Assembly: GCA_024695545.1 (NCBI GenBank)
Contig: JAILHZ010000056.1
Coordinates: 1 to 25,925 of the forward strand
Source: Clostridiales bacterium
Lineage (GTDB): Bacteria; Bacillota_A; Clostridia; Saccharofermentanales; Saccharofermentanaceae
Length of the DNA stretch: 25,925 nt
Reading direction: 5' to 3'
The position numbers and the translations under genes are program-made. This document shows positions 15,039 to 23,501 of this stretch, one piece after another; positions within the stretch are counted from its first letter, which is position 1, and the number at the start of each line of letters is the position of its first letter. The notes beneath the pieces were generated by a model. It was not told the DNA's origin. It did no database searches and saw only the letters and a list, made by a program, of their open reading frames with translations.

Positions 15039-15570
15039 CTTCCTGTCCTTCCTTCTCATCCTGACCCTGCCCGGTCAGTACAGCCATGACTCTCTGTGCC
15101 ACGATCTGCGGGCGCGTACGGTGTGTACGGATGCGGATATCCGCATACCGCAGATAGAGCGGGCGGCGTTCGCGGTAGACACCCACGATCGTCTGGTTCG
15201 GTGCCAGAACGACACCTCGTTTCTTCGGGTCGCCCATACGCCGCATAAGCATATTCAGATCTGTTTCCAGATAGACGATCGTCGCGATGGAACTTAAGTA
15301 TGTCATTCCGTGCTGACAGAAGATCGCACTTCCTCCGGTCGCCACGACCTTCGGTGTGTCGTCCAGCGAGAAGAGTGCATCCTCTTCCGCGGAGAGGAAA
15401 TACTCCATCCCCTTCTCCTGCTGGATCTTCGCCAGTGGCATCCCTTCCGCTTCCGCGATCAGTTCATCTGTATCGACGAAAGGGATCCCGAGTTCCCGGG
15501 CAAGGATACGGCCGATCGTGGTCTTGCCACAACCCGGCATACCGATGAGGATGATCATTTTATCAAACAT
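14989..15570 (-). CDS. Shikimate-kinase-like P-loop kinase, diverged
   Basis: 193 residues with clear shikimate-kinase fold: Walker A GMPGCGKT at 10-17, DTDE at 33-36, lid region KKRGVVLAPNQ and YRERRPLYLRYADI. Two substrate-site features differ from true AroK. The usual FR..E that binds shikimate is FLSAEE (Leu59 in place of Arg), and GGG is GGS at 79-81. Because an intact shikimate kinase is already fused to AroE in this window, this copy may act on another small alcohol, or be a weak backup. Residues 167-193 are a charged, disordered tail (DEKEGQEDGSSGKEDSS), whose DNA overlaps the start of the ArsR gene. The ATG at 15570 has GGGAGGAG upstream; an in-frame ATG at 15615 is less well placed. 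Confidence 0.85.
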   Translation of the reverse strand: MFDKMIILIGMPGCGKTTIGRILARELGIPFVDTDELIAEAEGMPLAKIQQEKGMEYFLSAEEDALFSLDDTPKVVATGGSAIFCQHGMTYLSSIATIVYLETDLNMLMRRMGDPKKRGVVLAPNQTIVGVYRERRPLYLRYADIRIRTHRTRPQIVAQRVMAVLTGQGQDEKEGQEDGSSGKEDSSKENGSN

Positions 15571-15623
15571 AATCTCTCCTCCCTTCACCCTGCACGATGG
15601 AATCGTCTGATTCACTCACTACT

Positions 15624-15629
15624 AGTATA
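15624..15629 (-). promoter_or_regulatory. Probable -10 box for the kinase-ArsR-mnmM operon
   Basis: Minus-strand TATACT sits 54 bases before the kinase ATG, in a short AT-rich stretch. No convincing TTGACA lies 16-18 bases further upstream, so the call is tentative. It is the only good -10 match between the two divergent genes on this strand. Confidence 0.4.
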
Positions 15630-15726
15630 TCAATTCGTATTCAAAAACGAAGGTCTAAAAAGAAACTCCACGAAAAAAACACGATATTTCATGCAATATC
15701 TCTTATTTTCTATTTCTTCCTCCCTT

Positions 15727-15735
15727 TGCTATAAT
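15727..15735 (+). promoter_or_regulatory. Extended -10 promoter of the MATE gene
   Basis: TGCTATAAT at 15727-15735 is a perfect extended -10, the same 9 bases as in the aro operon promoter. The upstream 60 bases are very AT-rich but lack a TTGACA box. A short hairpin (CCTGTT 15740-15745 with AACGGG 15750-15755, one wobble pair) would lie at the very 5' end of the transcript. The MATE start is 62 bases after the -10. Confidence 0.65.
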
Positions 15736-15797
15736 GTTTCCTGTTCGAAAACGGGTGTTTTCATAATCTCACTATTCCGACAGAAAGGCTCTGCATC

Positions 15798-17204
15798 ATG
15801 TCCGCATCGTCATCTGACCAGAAACAGTTCCGCAGAATGACTGAAGCGCCGGTCCGCCCCCTGATCTTAAAGCTGGCGATCCCGACGACGGTCAGCATGC
15901 TCGTAACCGGAATCTATAACACCGCAGATACCTACTTCGTATCCCAGCTCGGCAAGAGCCAGTCCGGTGCCGTCAGTGTCGTATTCTCACTCATGGCCCT
16001 GATCCAGGCGATCGGCTTTACACTCGGCATGGGTGCCGGATCCCTTATTTCCCGTTCGCTCGGTGCGAAGGATAAGGATACCGCAGGAAAAGCACTGTCC
16101 ACCAGTTTCTTCTCCGCACTCGGTATCGGTGCCCTGATCACGACCCTTGGTATGATCTTTCTTGAACCGATCATGAACATGCTCGGTTCCACAGAGACGG
16201 CTATGCCGTATGCGAAAACCTATGCCCGCTATATTCTTTTCGGCGCCCCGATCATGATGGGCACCTACGTTCTTAACAACCTCTGGAGATGGGAAGGCAA
16301 AGCTGTCTTCTCCATGATCGGCATCGGCTTCGGCGGCGTCCTGAATATCTTCCTGGATCCGCTTCTGATTAACGTCCTCGACATGGGAGTTGCCGGTGCG
16401 GCTATTGCTACCCTCATCTCCCAGTTCATCTCTTTCTGTCTGCTCCTGATCCCTGTACTTCTGAAGAAGAATATCGCCAAACTCAGTTTCTCGAACTTCT
16501 CCAGGGATCTGTCGTTCCACGGCAACATCTGGTTTACCGGTCTTCCTTCCCTGCTCCGTCAGGGTCTGGCAAGTATCTCCACGATCTTCCTGAATCTTCA
16601 GGGCGGCGGGATCGCCGGTGACGCAGCGCTCTCTGCTATGGGCATCTTCTCGAAGGTCACCATGCTGATCTTCTGTGTCATCCTCGGTATCGGCCAGGGA
16701 TACCAGCCGGTCCTCGGCTTCAACTACGGAGCCAAAAAGTGGGACCGCATGAAGACCGCTTTCACTTTCACCTGGATCTTCGGCACGGCTGTCATGCTTG
16801 CCTTTGCTGTCCCGCTTTTTATCTTCGCTCCGCAGCTCGTTCCTCTATTCATTGACGATGCGGAGGTCATCTCCATCGGTACCCGCGCACTCCGCCTCGA
16901 GGCATTTATCCTTCCGATGCTGACGGTCAACGTCATGTGCAACATGACCTTCCAGTCGATCGGCGAACGCTTCAAGGCATCCTTCCTTTCCTGCCTCAGA
17001 CAGGGCATTTACTTCATCCCGTGCATCCTTCTTCTCCCCTATTTCTTCGGGATCCACGGTATCGAAGCGGTCTATCCGGTCAGTGATATTCTGACATGCC
17101 TGACCAGTCTCCCCTTCGCACTCCACTTCCTGTATGCCCTGTCGAACAACAAGCTCCCTGCGCAGATCGCTGATCGCAAGGCAGCGGAAGAAGCTCAGGA
17201 ATAA
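15798..17204 (+). CDS. MATE-family multidrug/cation antiporter
   Basis: 468 residues with about twelve hydrophobic segments, the standard size and layout of MATE exporters (MepA-like branch in Bacillota). Recognizable parts include LKLAIPTTVSMLVTGIYNTADTYFVSQLG at the N-terminus, GMGAGSLISRSLGAKD in the first repeat, and GIGQGYQPVLGFNYGAKKWDRM in the second. Members expel cationic drugs or metabolites in exchange for Na+ or H+. Substrate cannot be read from sequence. AAAGG lies nine bases before the ATG. It is transcribed away from the kinase-ArsR operon and converges with the TIGR03915 gene, with only 22 bases and no visible terminator between them. Confidence 0.95.
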   Translation: MSASSSDQKQFRRMTEAPVRPLILKLAIPTTVSMLVTGIYNTADTYFVSQLGKSQSGAVSVVFSLMALIQAIGFTLGMGAGSLISRSLGAKDKDTAGKALSTSFFSALGIGALITTLGMIFLEPIMNMLGSTETAMPYAKTYARYILFGAPIMMGTYVLNNLWRWEGKAVFSMIGIGFGGVLNIFLDPLLINVLDMGVAGAAIATLISQFISFCLLLIPVLLKKNIAKLSFSNFSRDLSFHGNIWFTGLPSLLRQGLASISTIFLNLQGGGIAGDAALSAMGIFSKVTMLIFCVILGIGQGYQPVLGFNYGAKKWDRMKTAFTFTWIFGTAVMLAFAVPLFIFAPQLVPLFIDDAEVISIGTRALRLEAFILPMLTVNVMCNMTFQSIGERFKASFLSCLRQGIYFIPCILLLPYFFGIHGIEAVYPVSDILTCLTSLPFALHFLYALSNNKLPAQIADRKAAEEAQE

Positions 17205-17226
17205 CGCTCTCTGCCGGGCTGATCTG

Positions 17227-18012
17227 TCACGCATCCATCACCTCACACCAGAGCCTCTTACGCATCTCATTCAGCGCATATCTCTGATTCATCGGAGTAT
17301 CGATATGGATGTTCTCATAACGGGGCTTCCACAGGTTCTCATATACGTTCACCTCATCATAAAGAACAGGAAGATGCAGGCTTCTCATCCGGGTCACCAT
17401 GGTGCCCTCTTCCCGGTGGACTGCCGCCATCTGATGCGTCTTATCGTAAATAAGGAAGCTGGTATCCCCCAGTCTCTTCTCGAAGTAGTCCGCCAGCCCC
17501 GGAAGCACCAGATTTCTCGGTGTGATGCAGGAGATCATGACATCCGGGAAGGAACGGAAACGGAGTCTCCCCTCGATGTTCTTCACCTCCGCACGGTAGT
17601 TCCTGTATGCCTCGAGGATCAGCCGGATCAGATCCTCTCCCTCCTGCGGAACGGAAACCTTCCCGTACGATTCGCGCTCCTCGGTATTCCCCTCAAAGAG
17701 TATTCTCCGTCCCATCCAGTATCCCAGCCGGATATACCTGAACAGGGTCATCTCCTTGTCCGGAAGATGGGTAAGAAAAACATCCCGGACGATATCCTGT
17801 GCCTCCATACCGATCTTCTGACTCAGCGAACGGTACACACTCTGCGCCTTCTCCCACTCCGTCGGGATCCAGGTCGCCGTCTCTCCCAGAAGCGGAAGAC
17901 CTTCTTCCACATAGATATATTTCGGGATCTCTCTTCTGACATAACTCGCGTAAATGCAGCATAAAAAGCCTTCAAAAGTGCCGTCGTAGATGTATTCCAA
18001 ATCCGTATCCAT
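17227..18012 (-). CDS. TIGR03915-type putative DNA metabolism protein
   Basis: 261 residues. The N-terminus YIYDGTFEGFLCCIYASY is the hallmark of the TIGR03915 family (with a DUF4130 region in the C-terminal half: FPDVMISCITPRNLVLPGLADYFEKRLGDTSFLIYDK). These proteins are normally encoded beside a radical-SAM protein (TIGR03916) in a predicted DNA modification or repair pair; no such partner is adjacent here. The family has no established biochemical function that I know of. The ATG at 18012 has GGGAGG eight bases upstream; an in-frame ATG at 18030 coincides with that ribosome site and is rejected. A good sigma-A promoter containing a LexA-like dyad precedes it. Confidence 0.85.
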   Translation of the reverse strand: MDTDLEYIYDGTFEGFLCCIYASYVRREIPKYIYVEEGLPLLGETATWIPTEWEKAQSVYRSLSQKIGMEAQDIVRDVFLTHLPDKEMTLFRYIRLGYWMGRRILFEGNTEERESYGKVSVPQEGEDLIRLILEAYRNYRAEVKNIEGRLRFRSFPDVMISCITPRNLVLPGLADYFEKRLGDTSFLIYDKTHQMAAVHREEGTMVTRMRSLHLPVLYDEVNVYENLWKPRYENIHIDTPMNQRYALNEMRKRLWCEVMDA

Positions 18013-18060
18013 ACCCGGTTCCTCCCTCATAAGCGAATTTATGTTCTCTTTGCAAATTGC

Positions 18061-18089
18061 ATTTTAAGACCGAACATTCGTTTTGTCAA
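18061..18089 (-). promoter_or_regulatory. Sigma-A promoter of the TIGR03915 gene with a LexA-like dyad in the spacer
   Basis: Minus-strand TTGACA (18084-18089) and TAAAAT (18061-18066) are separated by exactly 17 bases. The spacer holds CGAACATTCG (18071-18080, plus-strand reading), a dyad of CGAA and TTCG. The 14 bases 18071-18084 match 8 of 10 defined positions of the Gram-positive LexA box CGAAC-N4-GTTCG. SOS control is therefore possible but not shown. The ATG lies 48 bases past the -10. Confidence 0.7.
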
Positions 18090-18103
18090 TCCCAATATTG
18101 GGA
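18090..18103. promoter_or_regulatory. Perfect 14-bp palindrome, possible operator
   Basis: TCCCAATATTGGGA is a perfect palindrome directly abutting the -35 box of the TIGR03915 promoter, in the divergent region with surE. Its position suits a dimeric regulator acting on one or both genes. I do not recognise the motif. Confidence 0.5.
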
Positions 18104-18152
18104 CAGTAAAAATGAAATAATATGCCAAAGCAAAAAATCAGAAAAACGAAAT

Positions 18153-18179
18153 AAAGAGGTGAAGTTTATTATGAGATAA
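18153..18179 (+). other. Possible two-codon minigene upstream of surE
   Basis: AAAGAGGTG (18153-18161) is a plausible ribosome site followed nine bases later by ATG AGA TAA (18171-18179), a start, one rare-type Arg codon and a stop. An in-frame GTG at 18159 would extend it to six codons. It ends 31 bases before the surE ATG. It could be a leader minigene affecting surE translation, or chance. Confidence 0.25.
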
Positions 18180-18210
18180 TTAGTGTACAGAATTCTCATA
18201 GGGAGAAATA

Positions 18211-18993
18211 ATGATGAAAAAGCAGTTAAGGATACTGATCACAAACGACGACGGAATCGAATCTTCCGGTCTTTTCTATCTGGCCGGGGCCGCTTCGGAA
18301 TACGGAGAAGTATGGGTCGTCGCACCGGACGGACAAAGGAGCGCCGCTTCCCACAGCCTTACGATCGATAAGCCCCTGGATGTATATCCGGTAGACTGGA
18401 AAAAGAATAATATCCATGCCTTCTCCTGCACGGGACTTCCTTCCGACTGTTTCCGCATCGGCAGTAATTGTGTCATGCCGCAGAAACCGGATATCGTTTT
18501 CAGCGGGATCAACAACGGCTTTAATGTCGGCACGGATATCCAGTACTCCGCCACCGTAGGTGCTGCTCTTGACGCCGCGATGTGCGGCTATCCGGTCATT
18601 GCTTTTTCCGAAGGCTTCCGGAATGATCCGAGAAGCAACGGCCACGGAAGAAGGATCACCGAAAAATACCTGCCCGTGATCCTGAAGGCCCTTCTCACTC
18701 CCGAAAAGGCAGGTGCTTTTTCCAAGGAAAGACCATTCCTTAAACACGGACAGGTGATCAACGTCAACTTCCCGGACTGTCCGCCCGAGGACTGCAAGGG
18801 GATCCTTTGGAACTGCAAGGTCAGCATGAACACACCCTATGTCGATACATACCGGGTGGAAGAAGAACTGCCCGGCGGCGGAAAGCGCTACTCGATCCAC
18901 TGGGTAGACAGAGACCACGCCGACGAGGGAACGGATCTGCGCGCCATTTTAGATAACTATGTATCGGTCGGTATCGTAAACAACATCAGCTGA
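18211..18993 (+). CDS. surE: 5'/3'-nucleotidase SurE
   Basis: 260 residues, the usual SurE length. The N-terminus RILITNDDGIESSGL provides the two metal-binding Asp residues (13 and 14); the following VVAPDGQRSAASHSLT, LPSDC and SGINNGFNVGTDIQYSATVGAALDA contain the conserved Ser and Asn ligands. SurE removes phosphate from nucleoside monophosphates and acts in nucleotide salvage or stress survival. Either ATG at 18211 or the next codon at 18214 can be the start; GGGAG lies five or eight bases upstream. It is followed by the AraC-type gene after 84 bases without a terminator, so the two may be one transcript. No clear promoter was found. Confidence 0.94.
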   Translation: MMKKQLRILITNDDGIESSGLFYLAGAASEYGEVWVVAPDGQRSAASHSLTIDKPLDVYPVDWKKNNIHAFSCTGLPSDCFRIGSNCVMPQKPDIVFSGINNGFNVGTDIQYSATVGAALDAAMCGYPVIAFSEGFRNDPRSNGHGRRITEKYLPVILKALLTPEKAGAFSKERPFLKHGQVINVNFPDCPPEDCKGILWNCKVSMNTPYVDTYRVEEELPGGGKRYSIHWVDRDHADEGTDLRAILDNYVSVGIVNNIS

Positions 18994-19077
18994 CCCCGAA
19001 AAAAATACTGAGCAAAAAAAGTCGAGAATCAAAAAGATCCTTTCGAGTAAGATGTGCTCACAAAGGAGGTAAGCCAA

Positions 19078-19950
19078 GTGGACGAACACAGAGAAGCGGT
19101 CAGAGCCATGCAGGATTATATCAGTGAGCATCTCAGCGAAGAGATCACGCCCGCGGATCTTGCGAAGGCCTCATCTTTCTCTCCGTGGTACGCGAGGAGG
19201 CTCTTTATTGAGTACCTCGACATGACTCCGGCAGTGTATATCAGGCGCTTGAAGCTTTCGAAGTCAGCGCTCCGTCTGAGAGATGAAGATGTGTCCGTTC
19301 TTGATGTCGCCACCGATACGGGATTCGGAAGTGTTGACGGTTATCAGCGTGCATTCAGACGTGAATTCGGCTGTAACCCGAAAGAGTACTCCACAAGCCC
19401 GGTCCCGATCTGGCTCTTCACTCCTTCGCTGATTATGGAGAAAGAAAGGAACGTAGATAAAATGAGTGAGATCAGAAATGTATTTATTCAGGTAATTGAG
19501 AAGCCGGCCAGAAAGGTCATCATCAAGAGAGGAATCAAGGCGACAGAATACTGGAGCTACTGTGAGGAAGTCGGCTGTGATGTATGGGGTCTTCTGACGA
19601 GCATCAAGTCCTTAAGCGGAGAACCGGTCTGTCTGTGGCTTCCGGAGCACCTGAGAAAGCCGGTCACGAACGAGTATGTCCAGGGTGTCGAGGTCGAGCC
19701 TGACTATGACGGTAAGATCCCGGAAGGATTCGAGGTCATCGATCTTCCTGCCTCCACCTATCTTCTCTTCCGCGGCGAGCCGTTCCAGGAAGAACACTAC
19801 GAGAAAGCCATCGTAGAGATCTGGGATGCCGAGAAGAAGTATAACCCGGAGTTCATCGGATATGCCTGGGATGACAAGAATCCGCGTATCCAGCTTGAGC
19901 CCCGCGGTGAGCGCGGCTACATCGAGCTCGTCCCGGTGAAGAAGATCTGA
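19078..19950 (+). CDS. AraC-family regulator with GyrI-like effector domain
   Basis: 290 residues from GTG at 19078, chosen because AAAGGAGGT stands seven bases upstream. An in-frame GTG at 19054 lies before that ribosome site and is rejected. Residues 1-110 are the AraC/MarA-type double helix-turn-helix: EITPADLAKASSFSPWYARRLF and VLDVATDTGFGSVDGYQRAFRREFGCNPKEY. Residues 135-290 are a GyrI-like (AraC effector-binding) domain, as in Rob and SoxR-like multidrug regulators: FIQVIEKPARKVIIKRG, LPASTYLLFRGEPFQEEHYEKA and RGYIELVPVK. Such proteins sense amphipathic or drug-like compounds, which makes the MATE exporter 2 kb away a possible target; this link is inference. Confidence 0.92.
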   Translation: MDEHREAVRAMQDYISEHLSEEITPADLAKASSFSPWYARRLFIEYLDMTPAVYIRRLKLSKSALRLRDEDVSVLDVATDTGFGSVDGYQRAFRREFGCNPKEYSTSPVPIWLFTPSLIMEKERNVDKMSEIRNVFIQVIEKPARKVIIKRGIKATEYWSYCEEVGCDVWGLLTSIKSLSGEPVCLWLPEHLRKPVTNEYVQGVEVEPDYDGKIPEGFEVIDLPASTYLLFRGEPFQEEHYEKAIVEIWDAEKKYNPEFIGYAWDDKNPRIQLEPRGERGYIELVPVKKI

Positions 19951-19974
19951 TAGATCTTAAGCATTAAAACAAAG

Positions 19975-20009
19975 ACCCCGTTCCGGCGGCTTCGTCAGAA
20001 CGGGGTTTT
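19975..20009. terminator. Bidirectional rho-independent terminator
   Basis: ACCCCGTTC (19975-19983) pairs perfectly with GAACGGGGT (19998-20006) and is followed by TTT on the plus strand, ending the araC-type gene 24 bases upstream. On the minus strand the same stem is followed by CTTTGTTTT, so it also closes the TraX-family gene that stops at 20025. Confidence 0.9.
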
Positions 20010-20024
20010 CATATGGTTTTAAAA

Positions 20025-20780
20025 TCAGAACACAGCCCTCTGCAACAGGTACAGTGCGAGTATGTGCGCGGGGTAAAAAGCATAGAAGAAATACTTCGCG
20101 ATCCTTCCTTTGATAAAACCTCTCTCCCCGTTATAAAAAGCGATGGGGATAAAGGCGATTCCTGCACGCCAGGAAGTAAGTGCGGATCCGACGATCGCCT
20201 GCAGGAGCCTGCTTTCGCGAAGTCCGTACAGAGCCACGACCAGTCCGTATCCCTTCACACCGTAGTCAGCGTGCGCATAGCTGCTGACCATAAGAAGTCC
20301 GACCAGGATCAGGATGCTCTTCCACTTCTCTTCCTTGAAGTACTCCAGCGCCCATATGCCCAGGAGACCAAAGAGCAGCGTAAAGAGAACATTCTGCGTC
20401 TTCATGTTGAAGTACTGACCTCTATGCAGAAGATCCCACGGGACCTCCGAAAGCACTGCGAAGATACCCAGGCTCAGCGCATATTTCAGGCGGCTTCTCG
20501 TGTGGAGAAATCCCTCCACGATCAGGAAGCAGAAGATCGGAAAAGCCAGTCTTCCGATGAACTTTCTAAGAATCACCATAAGGGTGATCTTATGTCCCAT
20601 GATCTCCAGTAGCACCTTGTTCGCGAAGGCGTAATGGGACAGGAAGTATCCCGCCGTGTGATCGATCAGCATCGAAATGACTGCGATCAACTTCAGGACA
20701 CTTCCACTGATCCCGAATCTTCCCGGAGAAAGACTCTCCGGGGTTTCCTTCAATTTGATCCGACCTGCTTCAGAACTCAC
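20025..20780 (-). CDS. TraX-family integral membrane protein
   Basis: 251 residues with about seven hydrophobic segments. The signature KLIAVISMLIDHTAGYF, then GRLAFPIFCFLIVEGFLHTRSRLKYALSLGIFAVLSEVPWDLL and QNVLFTLLFGLLGIWALEY match the TraX family, named for the F-pilin acetylase but widespread in Bacillota as an acyltransferase-like membrane protein of unknown substrate. The start is GTG at 20780, with only a weak upstream ribosome site, so a few residues either way are uncertain. It lies 21 bases after clpC and shares the downstream terminator, so it may be read as the last gene of the stress operon. Confidence 0.88.
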   Translation of the reverse strand: MSSEAGRIKLKETPESLSPGRFGISGSVLKLIAVISMLIDHTAGYFLSHYAFANKVLLEIMGHKITLMVILRKFIGRLAFPIFCFLIVEGFLHTRSRLKYALSLGIFAVLSEVPWDLLHRGQYFNMKTQNVLFTLLFGLLGIWALEYFKEEKWKSILILVGLLMVSSYAHADYGVKGYGLVVALYGLRESRLLQAIVGSALTSWRAGIAFIPIAFYNGERGFIKGRIAKYFFYAFYPAHILALYLLQRAVF

Positions 20781-20801
20781 AGCTGCACCACTTTCCGAAG
20801 A

Positions 20802-23489
20802 TTACTCTTCTGCTTCTGCCATGGCCGGGATCTTGGCTTCCGCTTCCTTCTTGCGGATCACGATCTCATCGTTCTCCACATCGACAAGTGCGGTGGAACC
20901 GGCTTCAACAGTTCTGTCGAGAAGTGCCTCGGAGAACTTATCCTCAACCATAGACTGGATGACACGTTTGAGCGGTCTTGCACCGTACTGCGGGTCGTAG
21001 CCCTTCTTCGCAAGGAGTTCTCTTGCCGCATCGGTCAGCTCGATCTCGATGCCGAGTTCCTTGACGCGCTTGCTGAGGCTCTCAGTAAGGAGGTCGACGA
21101 TCTTGAGGATCGACTGCTTGCCGAGCATTCTGAAGAAAATGATCTCATCAACACGGTTGATGAACTCCGGATTGAAGGCCTTCTTCAGTTCCTCGAGAAC
21201 AAGTTCTTTTGCCTCGCTGTAGGACTTACCGCCGTAGAGCTTATCTGCATCCGCCTCATCGAAGAACGGATCATCCGTCTTCTTCTCTGTCGGGATAGAG
21301 AATCCGATATGGCGTCCTGCGGATGTGGTCAGCATTCTGGCACCGATGTTCGATGTCATGATGATGATCGTATTCTTAAAGTCAACGACACGTCCCTGAC
21401 CATCTGTCAGACGGCCGTCATCGAGGATCTGCAGCATAGAGTTGAAGATCTCCGGATGTGCCTTCTCGATCTCATCAAAGAGCACTACCGAATACGGCTG
21501 ACGGCGTACTTTCTCTGTAAGCTGTCCGCCCTCTTCGTAACCGACATAGCCCGGCGGCGAACCGATAAGCTTTGCCGAGTCGTGCTTCTCCATATACTCG
21601 GACATATCAACACGGATCAGGGCATTCTCATTACCGAACATGACCTCTGCCAGTGCTTTTGCCAGCTCGGTCTTACCAACACCGGTAGTACCGAGGAAGA
21701 TGAACGAACCGGAAGGACGCTTCGGATCCTTAAGACCCAGACGGCTTCTTCTGATCGCCTTGGAGATGGCGGTAACCGCCTCATCCTGGCCGATAACACG
21801 CTTCTTCAGTTCCTCTTCGAGAGTCTTCAGACGCTCGGCGTCACTCTCGGTGATCTTCTTGACCGGGATGCCTGTCCAGCGGGCTACGATATCTGCGATG
21901 TCATCCGGCGTCAGCGCCAGATCCTTTTTGGAGCTTACGACCTGCTGACGAAGTGTGCTGAGTTTCTCCTCGAGGACCGTCTCCTCATCTCTGAGTTTCT
22001 GCGCGGTCTCGAAGTCCTGGTTATTCACGGCTTCCTGCTTCAGGCGCATGATCTCGTTGATACGTTCACCGATCTTCTTCGTCTCATCCGGCTCGGTAGA
22101 AGCGTTGATGCGGAGTCTCGATGCCGCCTCATCGATCAGGTCGATCGCCTTATCCGGCAGGAATCTATCGGTGATGTAACGGCTGCTCAGGATAACTGCC
22201 GCGTCGATTGCATCGTCCGGGATCTTGATGCCGTGATGCTCTTCGAACTTGCTTCGGATACCCTTCAGAATCAGGATCGTATCGGTCGTGCTCGGCTCCT
22301 TAACAAGAACCTGCTGGAAACGGCGCTCGAGAGCGGAGTCTTTCTCGATATGTTTTCTATATTCATCCAGTGTGGTTGCACCGATGACATGCAGCTCGCC
22401 TCTTGCCAGAAGCGGCTTGAGCATGTTCGCGGCATCCATTGCACCGTCGGCATTACCTGCGCCCATGATGGTGTGCAGCTCGTCGATGAAAAGGATCACA
22501 TCGCCGGCCTTGGTTGCTTCTTCGAGGCCTTTCTTAAATCTCTCCTCAAACTCACCTCTGAACTTGGTTCCGGCAACCATCGATGCCAGGTCGAGCGACA
22601 TGACACGCTTTCCTGCAAGAAGACCCGGAACGTCGTTGTTGACGATCTTGGCGGCAAGTCCTTCCGCGATCGCGGTCTTACCAACACCCGGCTCACCGAT
22701 GAGGACCGGATTGTTCTTCGTTCTTCTTACAAGGATCTGCATGACTCGGGAGATCTCTTCCTCACGTCCGATGACCGGATCGATGCGGCCTTCCTTCGCC
22801 TCTGCTGTCAGGTCTTTGCAGTACTTATCCAGGACTTTCGTCTTGCTGCCGTCCTTGCCTTTGCCCTTACCTTCCGCACGCTTGCCCGAAGCTCTTCCGC
22901 GACGGGACGCGGCTTCACCGCCGAAGAATTTTGCGACCGGATCTTCATCTGCTGTATCCTCGTCGTCCTCTTCCTCGTCCTCGCGATCCTCCTCATCGAC
23001 ATCGTCATCGTCGAAGTCTGCGTTCTCCTCGCGTGCTCTTTCACGCAGGATATCGATCAGGTCTTCTGCCGCCTCCTTCGCGTCAAAGTCGTGATATGCC
23101 AGGATACGGAACGCCGTGCACTGTCCGTCCTTCAGGATCGCCAGAAGCACATGCTCCGGCTCGACTACATTCTTTCCCGTTTTCTTTGTCAGGAATTCAG
23201 CGAGGTACAGAAGTCTCTTGGTGCGGTTCGTGCACTGTGTGAAGATCTCGTTCGGGTCTCCTTCTCTCTCGACAAAAGCACCCGGCTCGCGGCCTGTGAT
23301 CTTTACGATCTCGCCCATGACGACGTTCTGTCCGACACCATAACGGCTCAGGATCTCATCGACCGGCGTCATGCTCGCATCCGAGAGCGCCAGAAGAATG
23401 TGTTCCGTACCGATGAAATTAAGGTTAAAAGATGCCGCATACATATGCGCACGCGAGAGCATCTCCATTGTTCTTTTCGATATGTTCAT
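20802..23489 (-). CDS. clpC: ATP-dependent Clp protease ATPase subunit ClpC
   Basis: 895 residues. Order: N-domain repeats 1-150 ([17 protein letters not shown] and [15 protein letters not shown], the phospho-arginine docking region), an unusually long charged linker 154-218, AAA-1 with Walker A GEPGVGKT (265-272), a coiled middle domain with a UVR-like segment ([15 protein letters not shown]), AAA-2 with Walker A GTTGVGKT (Thr replacing the common Pro) and a Clp C-terminal domain. It unfolds phospho-arginine-marked proteins for ClpP. Most ClpC proteins have about 810-820 residues; the excess is mainly the linker, acidic at 158-184 and basic at 196-218. AAGGAGG precedes the ATG. Co-transcribed with mcsB 12 bases upstream. 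Confidence 0.97.
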   Translation of the reverse strand: MNISKRTMEMLSRAHMYAASFNLNFIGTEHILLALSDASMTPVDEILSRYGVGQNVVMGEIVKITGREPGAFVEREGDPNEIFTQCTNRTKRLLYLAEFLTKKTGKNVVEPEHVLLAILKDGQCTAFRILAYHDFDAKEAAEDLIDILRERAREENADFDDDDVDEEDREDEEEDDEDTADEDPVAKFFGGEAASRRGRASGKRAEGKGKGKDGSKTKVLDKYCKDLTAEAKEGRIDPVIGREEEISRVMQILVRRTKNNPVLIGEPGVGKTAIAEGLAAKIVNNDVPGLLAGKRVMSLDLASMVAGTKFRGEFEERFKKGLEEATKAGDVILFIDELHTIMGAGNADGAMDAANMLKPLLARGELHVIGATTLDEYRKHIEKDSALERRFQQVLVKEPSTTDTILILKGIRSKFEEHHGIKIPDDAIDAAVILSSRYITDRFLPDKAIDLIDEAASRLRINASTEPDETKKIGERINEIMRLKQEAVNNQDFETAQKLRDEETVLEEKLSTLRQQVVSSKKDLALTPDDIADIVARWTGIPVKKITESDAERLKTLEEELKKRVIGQDEAVTAISKAIRRSRLGLKDPKRPSGSFIFLGTTGVGKTELAKALAEVMFGNENALIRVDMSEYMEKHDSAKLIGSPPGYVGYEEGGQLTEKVRRQPYSVVLFDEIEKAHPEIFNSMLQILDDGRLTDGQGRVVDFKNTIIIMTSNIGARMLTTSAGRHIGFSIPTEKKTDDPFFDEADADKLYGGKSYSEAKELVLEELKKAFNPEFINRVDEIIFFRMLGKQSILKIVDLLTESLSKRVKELGIEIELTDAARELLAKKGYDPQYGARPLKRVIQSMVEDKFSEALLDRTVEAGSTALVDVENDEIVIRKKEAEAKIPAMAEAEE

Positions 23490-23501
23490 AGGGTTTCCTC
23501 C

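Noticed and set aside
17205..17226. Terminator between the convergent MATE and TIGR03915 genes
   Set aside because: The 22 bases show no stem or U-run; transcripts may overlap.
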